A stretch of 64,000 nt of DNA from JADJRG01 sp964474905 (GCA_964474905.1 CAYYUP010000019.1:1-64000); one strand, 5' to 3'; counted from the stretch's first letter, positions 34,609 to 43,192 are shown. Numbers and translations: made by a program. Notes: a model not told the origin generated them from the sequence alone.

Positions 34609-36648
34609 TCAGCTAGCGGACTCGAAGTGCACGCGCACGATCGCGTCGCCGTCGCGGCTCTGGCCGATCTGCTCCTGGCGGATCGCGACGCCGCTGCCGA
34701 CCGCGAGCAGCTCGATGCGGTTGCGATCGGCGAGATCGGCCGCGGCTGCGAGTCCCAGGCCGACAAAATCGGGCAGGTCGCCCCGGGTGACCACCATTCG
34801 TTCGGCGCGGGGTCGTTGGCCGGGCAGGGCGGGCGCGTCGGCGCTTGGGTCCTCTGCGATCGGTGTGCCACCTTTGCGATCGGTGTGCACGACCAGTGTT
34901 TTGGGCGGGGCGATGCCGTCTTCGCGGGGCACGCCCAGGTGCAGCATCACTTGCTCGCCCAGACTGCTGAAGCTCGGCGCCGCGACCTCGTTGCCGAAGT
35001 GCCCGCCTTCGGGGTTGTCGACCGATACCAGGATCACAATTCGCGGATTTTTGGCCGGCAACGCGCCGATGAACGACGCGAAGTACTCGTCGTCGGAGTA
35101 GCCCTTTTTGGCATCGGCTTTTTGTGCGGTCGAGGTCTTGCCGGCGACTCGATAGCCGGGCACCGCCGCTTTGTTGCCGGTGCCGTGGCGCGAGTGCACG
35201 ACGCTCTCGAGCATTTTCATGACGGTGCGCGCGGTGCCCCTGCGGACGACCCGCTCGGGCTCCGGAGTATGCTTGTAGACGGTCTCGCCGCGGTGATCGA
35301 CGGTGCGTTTGATGATCGCCGGCTGGATGTACTCACCCCGGTTGGCGAGGGCGGCGAAGGCCGCCGCGACCTGGAGCGGCGAGGCGCTCATGCCCTGACC
35401 GAAGGCGATGTTGGCCGCCTGGATGTCGGACCATTTTTGGTGCGGAGCGAGCAGGCCGCGGGTCGCTCCCGGCAGCTTCACCGCGGGACGCTCGCCAAAG
35501 TGAAAACGACGGATCCAACGGTCGAGCCGAGCCTTGCCTAGGCGGTCAGCGATTTTGGTGGTGCAGATATTCGACGACTCGGCGAGGATGTTGGTGATGT
35601 CGAGCCACTCGGCCGCATGGGTGTCGCGAATGACGTGCTTGGGTGTGTAGCGCCAGCGCCCCTTCTCGCAGTACAGGGTCTCGTTGGCTCGGATCACCCC
35701 GGCATCCAGGGCCGCGGCGACAGTGACCGCCTTCATCGTCGAGCCGGGCTCGTAGGCCGCTTGGATCGCCAGCGATGAGGTCTGTGCCAGTTTTTCGACC
35801 TTGTGGTTGGGGTCGAAGGTCGGCCGCGATCCGAGGGCCAGGATCTCGCCGTTTTGCGGATCGAGCACGATGATGCTCGCGCCGACCGGATGCCAACGGT
35901 CGACGAGTTGGTTGAGTTCATCCTCGACCATCGCTTGGATCGCCGAGTCGATGGTCAGGGTGACGGTATCTCCGCGGGCGACGTCGGGGCCGGGGCCGCC
36001 GTCGATCAGCAGCTTTTTGCCGCGGGCGAAGTAGGCCGGGCTCTGGGCATCGCGGCCGCGGAGGCGTTCGTCCATGCTCAGCTCGATGCCGAGGTTGCCC
36101 TCGCCCTGACCGTTGACGCGGCCGACGATGTGCGAGGCGAGCAAGCCCCTGGGGTAGACACGCCGGGTCGCGGGCTCGAGGTAGAGGCCGGCGATCTTCC
36201 AACTCTCGACGATCGCCGCCTGCTCGTCGTCGAGCAGCATGTGCAGCAGGCGGTAGGCCTTGTCGCGCTCGAGTTCACGGCTGAGGTAGCTCGCGTCCTC
36301 CTCGGGAAAGAGCTGCAGCAGGAGCCCGAGCACCTGATCTTTCTGGCCGCGGGCGCGGATCTGGCGGGGATTTAGGACCACCCGGTGCACCCGGTCGCTG
36401 GTCGCTAGCGTCATGCCGTTGCGGTCGACGATATCGCCACGGCTGGCGCTCAGCTTAAACGAGCGCAGCTGCTGACGGTTGCCGCGTTCGGCGTAGCCCT
36501 CGTGTTCGACAACCGCGACCTGGTGGGCCTTGGCGCCGACGCCGAGCAGGCCGGCCATGATGATGCCGCCGACCAGGGCGATCCGGCGGTTGACCGCCCG
36601 GCGATCGCTGGCCATCGGCTTGGGCAGGAGGCGACGACGTTGGCTCAT
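34609..36648 (-). CDS. ftsI: Division transpeptidase FtsI (PBP3) with PASTA-like C-terminus
   Basis: 679 aa class B penicillin-binding protein. One N-terminal TM (about 20-40), a pedestal domain from RGDIVDRNGMTLATS (70-84), then the transpeptidase: STMK at 303-306 (Ser303 nucleophile), SSN at 358-360, KTS at 504-506. A PASTA-like repeat (LPDFVGLGLAAAADLADRN) ends the protein, as in the division-specific enzymes of many non-enteric bacteria. It cross-links septal peptidoglycan. It overlaps ftsL by 4 bp. The next gene downstream is DUF218, not murE. Confidence 0.92.
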   Translation of the reverse strand: MSQRRRLLPKPMASDRRAVNRRIALVGGIIMAGLLGVGAKAHQVAVVEHEGYAERGNRQQLRSFKLSASRGDIVDRNGMTLATSDRVHRVVLNPRQIRARGQKDQVLGLLLQLFPEEDASYLSRELERDKAYRLLHMLLDDEQAAIVESWKIAGLYLEPATRRVYPRGLLASHIVGRVNGQGEGNLGIELSMDERLRGRDAQSPAYFARGKKLLIDGGPGPDVARGDTVTLTIDSAIQAMVEDELNQLVDRWHPVGASIIVLDPQNGEILALGSRPTFDPNHKVEKLAQTSSLAIQAAYEPGSTMKAVTVAAALDAGVIRANETLYCEKGRWRYTPKHVIRDTHAAEWLDITNILAESSNICTTKIADRLGKARLDRWIRRFHFGERPAVKLPGATRGLLAPHQKWSDIQAANIAFGQGMSASPLQVAAAFAALANRGEYIQPAIIKRTVDHRGETVYKHTPEPERVVRRGTARTVMKMLESVVHSRHGTGNKAAVPGYRVAGKTSTAQKADAKKGYSDDEYFASFIGALPAKNPRIVILVSVDNPEGGHFGNEVAAPSFSSLGEQVMLHLGVPREDGIAPPKTLVVHTDRKGGTPIAEDPSADAPALPGQRPRAERMVVTRGDLPDFVGLGLAAAADLADRNRIELLAVGSGVAIRQEQIGQSRDGDAIVRVHFESAS

Positions 36649-37079
36649 CGCGGCGCCTCCGAGCTTTTGGAGGCCGCGATCATCTCGATCCGCTGGATGC
36701 GTTCGGGCTGGGCTGGTTCCATGGCCAAGTGCTCGAGGGCGATCTGCTGGACGTTGTCGGGATGACGCAGATAGGCGCGCTCGGCTTCGAGGCGGCGGAG
36801 GTCGTCTAGAAGGTGGGTATGTTCGTCAGTCAAATCGGTGATCGAGGCCCCGAGTTCGAGCACTCGGGCGCGGGTGCGGACTCGGAGCACGCTGATCGCG
36901 GTGATCATCGCCAGTGCTGCGAAGGCGAGCAGGGCGAGGCCCTGCGGTCGATGGCCGCGGATCGGTTTGAGCGGTGTCTCTTCGCCGATCGCCGTGTCAA
37001 CCGGGGCGCGCAGGCGTGCCCGCCGGGCGGCAGCGGCGTCTTTCAGGGGGTTCGAACGTTGGCGGCGGTAGGTGGTCAT
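36645..37079 (-). CDS. ftsL: FtsL-like cell-division protein
   Basis: 144 aa. A basic cytoplasmic N-terminus (1-45) with many Arg, one TM helix (LALLAFAALAMITAISVLRV, about 48-67) and a periplasmic coiled coil (LGASITDLTDEHTHLLDDLRRLEAERAYL) ending with a short tail. Sequence conservation in this family is low; the assignment rests on topology and on its place between rsmH and ftsI, overlapping the first by one base and the second by four. It would bridge FtsQ/FtsB to FtsI. Confidence 0.82.
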   Translation of the reverse strand: MTTYRRQRSNPLKDAAAARRARLRAPVDTAIGEETPLKPIRGHRPQGLALLAFAALAMITAISVLRVRTRARVLELGASITDLTDEHTHLLDDLRRLEAERAYLRHPDNVQQIALEHLAMEPAQPERIQRIEMIAASKSSEAPR

Positions 37080-38026
37080 CAGGGTGCGCGCTCCAGGACG
37101 CGGACGCGGGCGCTGCGGCTCCGCGGGTTGTGCTCGCGTTCGCTGTCGCTCGCGGTCTTTCCCTGGCGGAAGCCGCGGGGGATCAAGAAGGGGGCCGCGG
37201 GCAGCTGGGCGGCGGGGATCGGCAGTCCCGGCGGCAACTCGGCGGTTTTGGTGAGACCGACAAAGCGCCGCTTGACCGCGCGATCCTCGAGGGAATGAAA
37301 GGAGATCATCGCGATGCGTCCGCCCGGCAGTAGGAGTTCGGGCGCGTCGATCAGGAGCTCATCGAGTTCGCCGAGCTCGCGATTGACGTGCATGCGCAGC
37401 GCCTGAAACGTGCGTGTCGCGGGATGGATGCGCTTGCCGAGCTGGCGGCGCTGGCGGGCGCTCATCGAGGTTTCGACGACGGTGGCCAGGGCCGCGGTGG
37501 TGGTCGGGCGCACCTGCACGATCGCCCGGGCGATCCGGGACGCATCGCTCTCGTCGCCGAACTTGCGGAGGATCCGCGCGAGCGCCTTCGCGTCGATCGT
37601 TGCGAGCACCTCGGCTGCCGTGATGCCGACCGTCGGATCCATGCGCATGTCGAGGGCCGCGTCGCCCTGGAAAGAGAAGCCGCGCTCGCGCCGGTCGAGC
37701 TGGTGGGAAGAGACGCCGAGATCTGCGAGCACGCCAGCGACGGCCGGGATCTCGAGCTGGCCGAGCACCGCCCGGAGGCTTGAGAAGGGTGCGTGGATCG
37801 CGCGGAAACGGTTTCCAAAGCGGGCGAGGCGTTGACTCGCAAAGGCGATCGCCTCGGGATCGCGATCGATGCCGATCACCTGGGCGGCGCCCAAGCGCTC
37901 GAGCAGCACCTCGGAGTGTCCGCCGCCGCCGAGGGTGCAATCGACGACGGTCGCCGTCCGAGCGATCGGTGCGAGGGCCTCACAGACCTCTTCGACCAGC
38001 ACAGGCAGGTGATACGCGGTCGACAT
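37079..38026 (-). CDS. rsmH: 16S rRNA (cytosine-N4)-methyltransferase RsmH
   Basis: 315 aa. The SAM motif VDCTLGGGGHSEVLLERL is at about 24-41, GIDRDPEAI at about 53-61, GVLADLGVSSHQLD at about 95-108, RGFSFQGDAALDMRMD after that and ISFHSLEDRAVKRRF near 240-255; all are RsmH signatures. It methylates C1402 of 16S rRNA. It opens the rsmH-ftsL-ftsI segment; no mraZ is present upstream, where a divergent Fic-like gene is found instead. AAGGTGG precedes the ATG. Confidence 0.95.
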   Translation of the reverse strand: MSTAYHLPVLVEEVCEALAPIARTATVVDCTLGGGGHSEVLLERLGAAQVIGIDRDPEAIAFASQRLARFGNRFRAIHAPFSSLRAVLGQLEIPAVAGVLADLGVSSHQLDRRERGFSFQGDAALDMRMDPTVGITAAEVLATIDAKALARILRKFGDESDASRIARAIVQVRPTTTAALATVVETSMSARQRRQLGKRIHPATRTFQALRMHVNRELGELDELLIDAPELLLPGGRIAMISFHSLEDRAVKRRFVGLTKTAELPPGLPIPAAQLPAAPFLIPRGFRQGKTASDSEREHNPRSRSARVRVLERAP

Positions 38027-38128
38027 CCACCTTTGTCAGTGCCAGGAGGTGCGGATCGGGTCAACTTTTCAGGGGATGCGAAGGGCGCGGATTTCCTTTG
38101 CGTTCATCGCGAGTTAGCTCATTTTATG

Positions 38129-38157
38129 TTGACCGGAGAGGTCGTAGACAGTAGTTT
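38129..38157 (+). promoter_or_regulatory. Candidate sigma-70 promoter of the Fic-like gene
   Basis: TTGACC (38129-38134), 17 bp, TAGTTT (38152-38157), 35 bp before the ATG at 38193. GTTGACC also forms an inverted pair with GGTCAAC at 38059-38065. Confidence 0.4.
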
Positions 38158-38192
38158 CGCGCCCCCCACTTAGGGCGCCTCGGGAGGCGAAC

Positions 38193-38957
38193 ATGCAGTC
38201 GCGCACCAGGAACTACCGGCAAATTCATGAGGCATCGGAGCTCCTTTGGGAGAAGCTCGGCATGCTGTCGCTTTCACAGCGCGAGAGCTTCGACGAGAAG
38301 CTCATGATGTCGTGGATTTATCACGACTTTGCGCTCGAGGGCACGGTCTTCACCGTGGCCGAGATCAAGGCCGCGATCGATCCCGAGATCATCTCGTCAT
38401 CGAGCCTGATCCCGGCCTACGATCACATCATCGCGGTGGGTGAGGGCATCCATCACCTGCTCTACAGCCGCGGCGAGCGGATCGTGCTCAGCCTCGAATG
38501 GCTCAAGCGCATCTATCAGCTGCTGCTGCCGGCGGGCAAAAAAGACCAGCTCCAGTACCGCAAGGACAATCCGATTCACCGGATGTACTTCCACGACCTC
38601 GCGCCGGCCGACAAGATCAGCTATCGAATGCGCAAACTCACGGATTGGTTTCGTACCGACGAATGTCGCAAGGCCCATCCGATCGAGCTTGCCGCCGAGG
38701 TTCACCGCGAGCTCATCCGTATCTTTCCGTGGCCGGAGATCAGCGGCCGGGTTGCGAGGTTGGTGATGAATGCCATCCTGGTCAACGAGGACTACTGGCC
38801 CTCGATCGTGCACGCGGTCGACCGTCACAGCTACTACGACGTGCTCCGCCAAGATCAAGACCAGCTCCACGACCTCGTCGTTGGCGGCATGGAGGAGGGC
38901 ATTCGCTCTGCCAACCGCCTTTATCAGCAGATCGTCGACGCTTCTCGCGGCTTCTAG
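38193..38957 (+). CDS. Fic-fold protein with degenerate catalytic motif
   Basis: 254 aa. The N-terminal helix has DFALEG (45-50), corresponding to the Fic autoinhibitory S/TxxxEG/N motif with Asp in place of Ser/Thr, followed by TVFTVAEIKA. The Fic core is recognisable from VHRELIRIFPWPEISGRVARLVMNAIL (170-196, written in family register). Where active Fic enzymes have HPFx(D/E)GNGR, this has FPWPEISGR (178-186): the catalytic His is Phe178, Gly is Ile183 and Asn is Ser184. The fold is kept but AMP transfer by the usual mechanism should be impossible. It may bind nucleotide or partner protein. It is divergent from rsmH. Confidence 0.82.
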   Translation: MQSRTRNYRQIHEASELLWEKLGMLSLSQRESFDEKLMMSWIYHDFALEGTVFTVAEIKAAIDPEIISSSSLIPAYDHIIAVGEGIHHLLYSRGERIVLSLEWLKRIYQLLLPAGKKDQLQYRKDNPIHRMYFHDLAPADKISYRMRKLTDWFRTDECRKAHPIELAAEVHRELIRIFPWPEISGRVARLVMNAILVNEDYWPSIVHAVDRHSYYDVLRQDQDQLHDLVVGGMEEGIRSANRLYQQIVDASRGF

Positions 38958-39002
38958 GGCCCGCGCGAAAGCTCGTAGCAGACCCCACCATCGAGAGCCG
39001 TC

Positions 39003-39635
39003 ATGCCCCTGCCGCACAGCTTAGGTGCCGCTCGTCCCCGCCCCCTGCGTCGGGCCGAGATCTTCGCGCGGGCCAAGCTGCCGAGCCGCTACGGCGACTT
39101 TGAGATCGTCTCGTTCACCCGCGAAGACGGCAGCACCCTCGACGACGTCGCGATCGTGCGCGGCGATCTGGCGGGCGGCGAGGGCGTGCCGACGCGCGTG
39201 CACTCGGAGTGCCTGACAGGGGATGTTTTCGGCTCCAAGCGTTGCGACTGTCGCGAGCAGCTAGAGCTGGCCCTGCAGCGCTTCGCGAGCGTCGAGGTCG
39301 CGGTGATCATCTACATGCGTCAAGAGGGGCGGGGCATCGGCATCGCCCACAAGGTGCGGGCCTACGCACTGCAAGAGCAGGGTCTCGACACGGTCGAGGC
39401 CAATCTGCACTTGGGTTTTGACAGCGACCTCCGCGACTACGCCAGCGCGGCGGCGATGCTCCGGGCATTGGGCGTTGTCTCGGTGGCTCTGCACACCAAC
39501 AACCTCAAAAAAGTCGACGGCCTGCGCGAGCACGGTATGCCGGTCGTCGAGCGCATCTCGATCCAAAGCGACCCTAGCGAGCATAACGAGCGTTACCTCG
39601 CCACCAAGCGGGAGAAGTGCGGTCATCTGCTCTGA
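39003..39635 (+). CDS. ribA: GTP cyclohydrolase II
   Basis: 210 aa, stand-alone RibA length. Zinc ligands Cys70 (HSECLTGD), Cys81 and Cys83 (RCDC) are present, followed by YMRQEGRGIGIAHKVRAY, DTVEANLHLGF, and LHTNNLKKVDGL. It converts GTP to the diaminopyrimidine precursor of riboflavin. There is no fused DHBP synthase domain. The next gene begins within its last codons in another frame, so the two are cotranscribed. Confidence 0.93.
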   Translation: MPLPHSLGAARPRPLRRAEIFARAKLPSRYGDFEIVSFTREDGSTLDDVAIVRGDLAGGEGVPTRVHSECLTGDVFGSKRCDCREQLELALQRFASVEVAVIIYMRQEGRGIGIAHKVRAYALQEQGLDTVEANLHLGFDSDLRDYASAAAMLRALGVVSVALHTNNLKKVDGLREHGMPVVERISIQSDPSEHNERYLATKREKCGHLL

Positions 39636-40450
39636 GCCCTGAAGCGGCGGAGGACCAACAGATCCTGCCGACGCGGCAATGGTCCCACGAGGGCCTGGCG
39701 GCGCTCTCTGAGGCCGAACTCTATCGCCGACGCGAGGGGATTTTTCTGCTCTTGGCGGGGCTCTTCCTCGGCTCGATGGTGATGCTCAATATTCTCGGCA
39801 TCAGCCGCTTCCTCAACCTCGCATTCTTCATCGAGGGCGCGGAGGATTGGTCCTACAAACTGGCGATTGCGGTGGGTGTGCTGCCCTATCCGCTCACTTT
39901 TCTCTGCACTGATTTTATCAGCGAACTCTACGGTCGGCGGCGGGCGAGCGCGGTCGTTTGGGTCGGATTGCTGCTCAATCTCTGGGTCGCCGCGATTCTC
40001 TGGCTCGGCGGGATTTGGCCGGGCTTCGAGCCTGGGGGTCTGCAGGAGGGCGTGTTCTTTGATGTTCGCCGCTTGGCGTTCGGCGCGATGACGGCGTCGA
40101 TGGTCGCGTACATGGCCGCGCAACTCGTCGATGTGCACGTCTTTCACTTTTGGAAACGGCTGACCCGAGGGCGCCACCTTTGGCTGCGCAACAACGGTTC
40201 AACCCTGGTCTCACAGCTCGTCGATACGATCGCGGTCATCTTGATCACCCACTATTACGCGGGCGCCTTGCCGATCGATGAAAAGAGCGCGCTGATGCCC
40301 CAACTCATCGCATTGATCGCAACAGGCTATGTATTTAAGGCGGTTGTGGCGGCCCTCGATACGCTGCCCTTTTATCTCGGCACGGCCTGGCTTGTCCGCT
40401 ATCTCCGGCTGCCGCCAGCCGCCGCCGATGCGCAGGAGACGGCGGCCTAG
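39617..40450 (+). CDS. Queuosine precursor transporter family protein (YhhQ-like)
   Basis: 277 aa with about six TM helices. PYPLTFLCTDFISELYGRRRA is the signature of the YhhQ/DUF165 family, and NNGSTLVSQLVDTIAVILITHY is its second conserved region. Family members import queuine precursors (preQ0/preQ1). The start shown is GTG 39617, overlapping ribA by 19 bp with GGGAGAA immediately before it; no better start is seen before the first TM. The 60-residue cytosolic N-terminus is longer than usual. Confidence 0.85.
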   Translation: MRSSALSPEAAEDQQILPTRQWSHEGLAALSEAELYRRREGIFLLLAGLFLGSMVMLNILGISRFLNLAFFIEGAEDWSYKLAIAVGVLPYPLTFLCTDFISELYGRRRASAVVWVGLLLNLWVAAILWLGGIWPGFEPGGLQEGVFFDVRRLAFGAMTASMVAYMAAQLVDVHVFHFWKRLTRGRHLWLRNNGSTLVSQLVDTIAVILITHYYAGALPIDEKSALMPQLIALIATGYVFKAVVAALDTLPFYLGTAWLVRYLRLPPAAADAQETAA

Positions 40451-40468
40451 AGCCCCGAGGAGAACACT

Positions 40469-41215
40469 GTGAATCGACGGCGAGATGCAGAGCAAAATGG
40501 TGGCCCGGGGGCCGAGAGGGTTGTTGTGGTCACCGGTGCGAGTGCGGGCATCGGCGCTGCGATCGCCGCTCGTTTTGTCGCCGACGGAGCCCGCGTCTTT
40601 GGTCTCGCGCGGCGGCCCTGCGCGGTCGCGGGTGTACAGAGTGTAGAGGTTGACTTGGCCGATCCTGTGGCGATCGACCGGGTCCTCCGCGAACTCTTGA
40701 AAGCGGTCTCGATCCCCGTAGAGATGCACCTTGTGCACAATGCAGCGGTAATGCCCCGAGATTCTGTGGCCGGCTTTGATGTCGCGAGGGTCGGCCGTGC
40801 GTTGCAGATCAACCTGATCGCGCCGATGCACCTATCGTCGGCATTGATCTCGCGAATGGCCCCGGGATCGTCGATTCTTTATATCGGTTCGACACTCTCC
40901 GAAAAGGCTGTGCCGGGGCGGGCGACCTATGTCATGAGCAAGCACGGGCTGGTCGGCTTGATGCGTGCGACCGTCCAGGATCTCTTTGGTCGGGGCATTC
41001 ATAGTGCCTGCATCTGCCCAGGGTTTACCGACACAGAGATGTTGCGGCCCTTGCTCGACGCCGATCCTGCATTTCGCGAGGGCGTGCTCCGTATGGTCTC
41101 GTTTGGGCGCTTGGTCGAGCCCGAGGAAATCGCCGATCTGGTCGCTTTTGCCGCCCGCAGTCCGGCGCTCAACGGCGCGCTCCTGCACGCAAACCTCGGC
41201 CAGCGCGAGGCCTAG
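40469..41215 (+). CDS. Short-chain dehydrogenase/reductase
   Basis: 248 aa classical SDR. NAD(P) motif TGASAGIG begins near residue 22, NAA follows in HNAAVMPRDS, the Ser is in IGSTLSEK and the catalytic Tyr-x3-Lys is YVMSK. GTG start at 40469 with GGAGA 8 bp upstream. It follows the transporter by 18 bp and may be the last gene of a ribA-transporter-SDR unit. The NAA and proximal ALARRPCAV segment recall sepiapterin-reductase-like SDRs, which would fit a pteridine/riboflavin setting, but this is tentative. Confidence 0.85.
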   Translation: MNRRRDAEQNGGPGAERVVVVTGASAGIGAAIAARFVADGARVFGLARRPCAVAGVQSVEVDLADPVAIDRVLRELLKAVSIPVEMHLVHNAAVMPRDSVAGFDVARVGRALQINLIAPMHLSSALISRMAPGSSILYIGSTLSEKAVPGRATYVMSKHGLVGLMRATVQDLFGRGIHSACICPGFTDTEMLRPLLDADPAFREGVLRMVSFGRLVEPEEIADLVAFAARSPALNGALLHANLGQREA

Positions 41216-41257
41216 CGCTGCGGGCCTTGGAGTTCGCCCCGGCGCTGGCACCAAGAG

Positions 41258-41289
41258 CACGGCGGAGGTGAACATTCACCTCCGCCGTG
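41258..41289 (+). terminator. 15-bp perfect inverted repeat after the SDR gene
   Basis: CACGGCGGAGGTGAA and its exact complement are separated by only CA. It lies 42 bp past the SDR stop. No U-tract follows, so it may act as an RNA-stability or factor-dependent end. It is the first hairpin of the array described at 41353-41610. Confidence 0.6.
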
Positions 41290-41352
41290 GGGTCATCTCG
41301 GGCGCAGCGCCGGTTCTGGTCTGCGGGTCTTAGCCGTCAGTGGTTGTTCGAG

Positions 41353-41610
41353 CTCGGTCGCGGTCATCCGCGGCCGGGAGCCACATCCTGTGGCGGGCGG
41401 TCAGTGTTCCTAGAACGAGGCCCCGACCGGAGGCCTTATGAATGGGGGATGTCCCCATGGTTGGGCGATCGACCCTCTTCGTTTCGTTGAAGGGTTTGGG
41501 GATCACCGGGGTGAGTGGGACTCACCCGTGGCTGTCGCGTGGGTCTGTGGTCGTACGACCGCTGAGCTCGCTCGGGTCGACGGGCTCAGGGTCGCCCTTA
41601 GGTGACACCT
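41353..41610 (+). ncRNA. Candidate structured RNA: array of about ten hairpins upstream of lysA
   Basis: Short hairpins follow one another with few bases between them. Stem ranges: 41353-41378 (11 bp, two G.T), 41380-41394 (GCCACA/TGTGGC), 41406-41416 (GTTC/GAAC), 41417-41437 (AGGCC/GGCCT, one bulge), 41442-41458 (ATGGGG/CCCCAT), 41472-41495 (about 7 bp), 41509-41527 (GGGTGAGT/ACTCACCC), 41547-41562 (6 bp, GTAC loop), 41562-41589 (CTGAGCTCG/CGGGCTCAG), 41588-41598 (AGGG/CCCT, overlapping the previous stem), 41600-41610 (AGGT/ACCT). No frame there looks coding. It could be a leader RNA of lysA or a separate non-coding RNA; no known riboswitch class is recognised. Strand is assumed from lysA. 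Confidence 0.45.
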
Positions 41611-41744
41611 CCTCGGCGCTTGGCTAGTCGGGGGGGTTGGCAGATCGTAGTTTGGTGGTTCGTCTGTTGCATCACACCTCCTGTTGCCGGTGCCTGGGAT
41701 GACAAAATTCAGGCTAGCAGAGGGCCGAGGGCTGGCAACTGGGC

Positions 41745-43124
41745 GTGTTTGGTTTGACACGCGCGATGCTGACGTGGCAGGCCCTGCAGGTGTCGCTAAG
41801 CGCCCCTCCCGATCACGCCGACGACCGGCTTCTCCGCTCAAACCCCGAGCGCTTCGGCGTTCGAATTGTCGACGATCGAATCTTCGTCGAGGGTGTCGAC
41901 GTCGCGGCGATCGCCGAGCAGGTCGATACGCCCTGCTATGTATACGGTGCGTCCTTTGTCCGCACCCAGTTCCGCGGTCTTCAAGAGGCGCTGGCGGCCA
42001 GACCATCGCTCATCTGTTACGCGGTTAAGGCGAACAGCAGCCAGGCGATCCTGCGCCTGCTCGCGGACGAGGGCGCCGGGGCGGATATCGTCTCTGGCGG
42101 CGAGCTTGCGCGGGTGCTGGCGGCGGGCTTTCGTCCCGGTGTTGTTGTCTTCTCGGGTGTCGGCAAGCGAGACGATGAGATCGACGCTGCGATCACGGCG
42201 AAGATCCGGGCGATCCATGCCGAGTCCATCGAAGAACTCGAGCGCATCGCCGTGCGGGCGCGTCTGCTGGGCGTCGTTGCTCCGGTCGCGTTGCGGGTCA
42301 ACCCCGACATCGATCCAGAGACCCATCCCTACCTGGCGACCGGTCTGCGCAAGACCAAATTCGGGATCGCAATGGAAGATGCGCCAGCGGTCGCGGAGCA
42401 TGTGCTCGCCGAACCGGCGCTGCGCCTGGTGGGTCTGACCTGTCATATTGGCTCGCAGATCATGGACGCGGCGCCCTTTCTCGCGGCCCTTGATCGGGTC
42501 ATGGGGCTCGTCGATGGGCTTCGGAGTCGGACGAAGCTCGAGTACATCGATCTCGGCGGCGGTTTGGGGATCCCCTACGGCATCGACGAGCCGCGTGTCG
42601 ACGTGACGACCTTTGGTGCCGAACTCGTCGCCGCGACCCGCGACTTGGATCTCGAGCTGCTCCTCGAGCCAGGTCGATATCTGGTCGGCAATGCGGGCGT
42701 GCTTTTGACCCGGGTGGTCAATGGCAAGGAGAGCGGTGGCAAGCGCTTTGTGATTGTCGACGCGGCCATGAACGATCTGATCCGGCCGGCGCTTTACGAG
42801 GCCTATCATGCGATCGTGCCGGCGACGCTGCCGGATGCCGCGGCGCCGCGAATCATCGCCGACGTCGTCGGCCCGGTGTGTGAATGTGGGGACTTCTTTG
42901 CCCGCGATCGCGAGATGGCGCCGCCGGCTAGCGGCGAGCTGCTGGTGATCCTCAGCGCTGGTGCCTACGGAATGACGATGGCCTCCAACTACAACACCAG
43001 GGCGCTGGCGCCAGAGGTTTTGGTCAGCGGCGAGCGTTACGCGATCACACGGCCGCGGCGCGGGGCCCTAGAGCTGATCGCCGAGGAGCAGTTGCCGCCC
43101 TGGCTCGGGGGCGATGAGCGCTAG
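41745..43124 (+). CDS. lysA: Diaminopimelate decarboxylase
   Basis: 459 aa from GTG 41745; ATG 41766 is an equally possible start. PLP lysine is Lys95 in CYAVKANSS; HIGSQIMDA, YIDLGGGLGIPYG (PLP phosphate loop), LLEPGRYLVGNAG, GPVCECGDFFA (substrate-binding Cys/Glu from the partner subunit) and GAYGMTMASNYN are all present. It removes CO2 from meso-diaminopimelate to give lysine. It is preceded by the long hairpin-rich region, which may regulate it, though I do not see the lysine riboswitch core. Confidence 0.93.
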   Translation: MFGLTRAMLTWQALQVSLSAPPDHADDRLLRSNPERFGVRIVDDRIFVEGVDVAAIAEQVDTPCYVYGASFVRTQFRGLQEALAARPSLICYAVKANSSQAILRLLADEGAGADIVSGGELARVLAAGFRPGVVVFSGVGKRDDEIDAAITAKIRAIHAESIEELERIAVRARLLGVVAPVALRVNPDIDPETHPYLATGLRKTKFGIAMEDAPAVAEHVLAEPALRLVGLTCHIGSQIMDAAPFLAALDRVMGLVDGLRSRTKLEYIDLGGGLGIPYGIDEPRVDVTTFGAELVAATRDLDLELLLEPGRYLVGNAGVLLTRVVNGKESGGKRFVIVDAAMNDLIRPALYEAYHAIVPATLPDAAAPRIIADVVGPVCECGDFFARDREMAPPASGELLVILSAGAYGMTMASNYNTRALAPEVLVSGERYAITRPRRGALELIAEEQLPPWLGGDER

Positions 43125-43192
43125 GCAGGGAGACCATGGCACTTGCGGGGGCGCAGGCGTGACCGATAAGCTCGGCCGCGATCGATGAGCCG

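Larger units (their letters stand above)
41216..41744. other. 529-bp hairpin-rich intergenic region
   Basis: Region between the SDR and lysA. It holds the inverted repeat at 41258-41289 and the hairpin array at 41353-41610, then about 130 bp with fewer structures up to the lysA start. TTGACA occurs at 41754-41759, inside the longest lysA frame. Confidence 0.8.

Noticed and set aside
36502..36841. Plus-strand ORFs opposite ftsI/ftsL
   Set aside because: Shadows of well-supported minus-strand genes.
41287..41627. Two short plus-strand ORFs (67 and 61 codons) in the hairpin region
   Set aside because: No coding signature or convincing ribosome site, and they run through perfect hairpins.
41216..41744. 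Lysine riboswitch upstream of lysA
   Set aside because: No recognisable L-box core; the region is a series of simple hairpins rather than a five-way junction.
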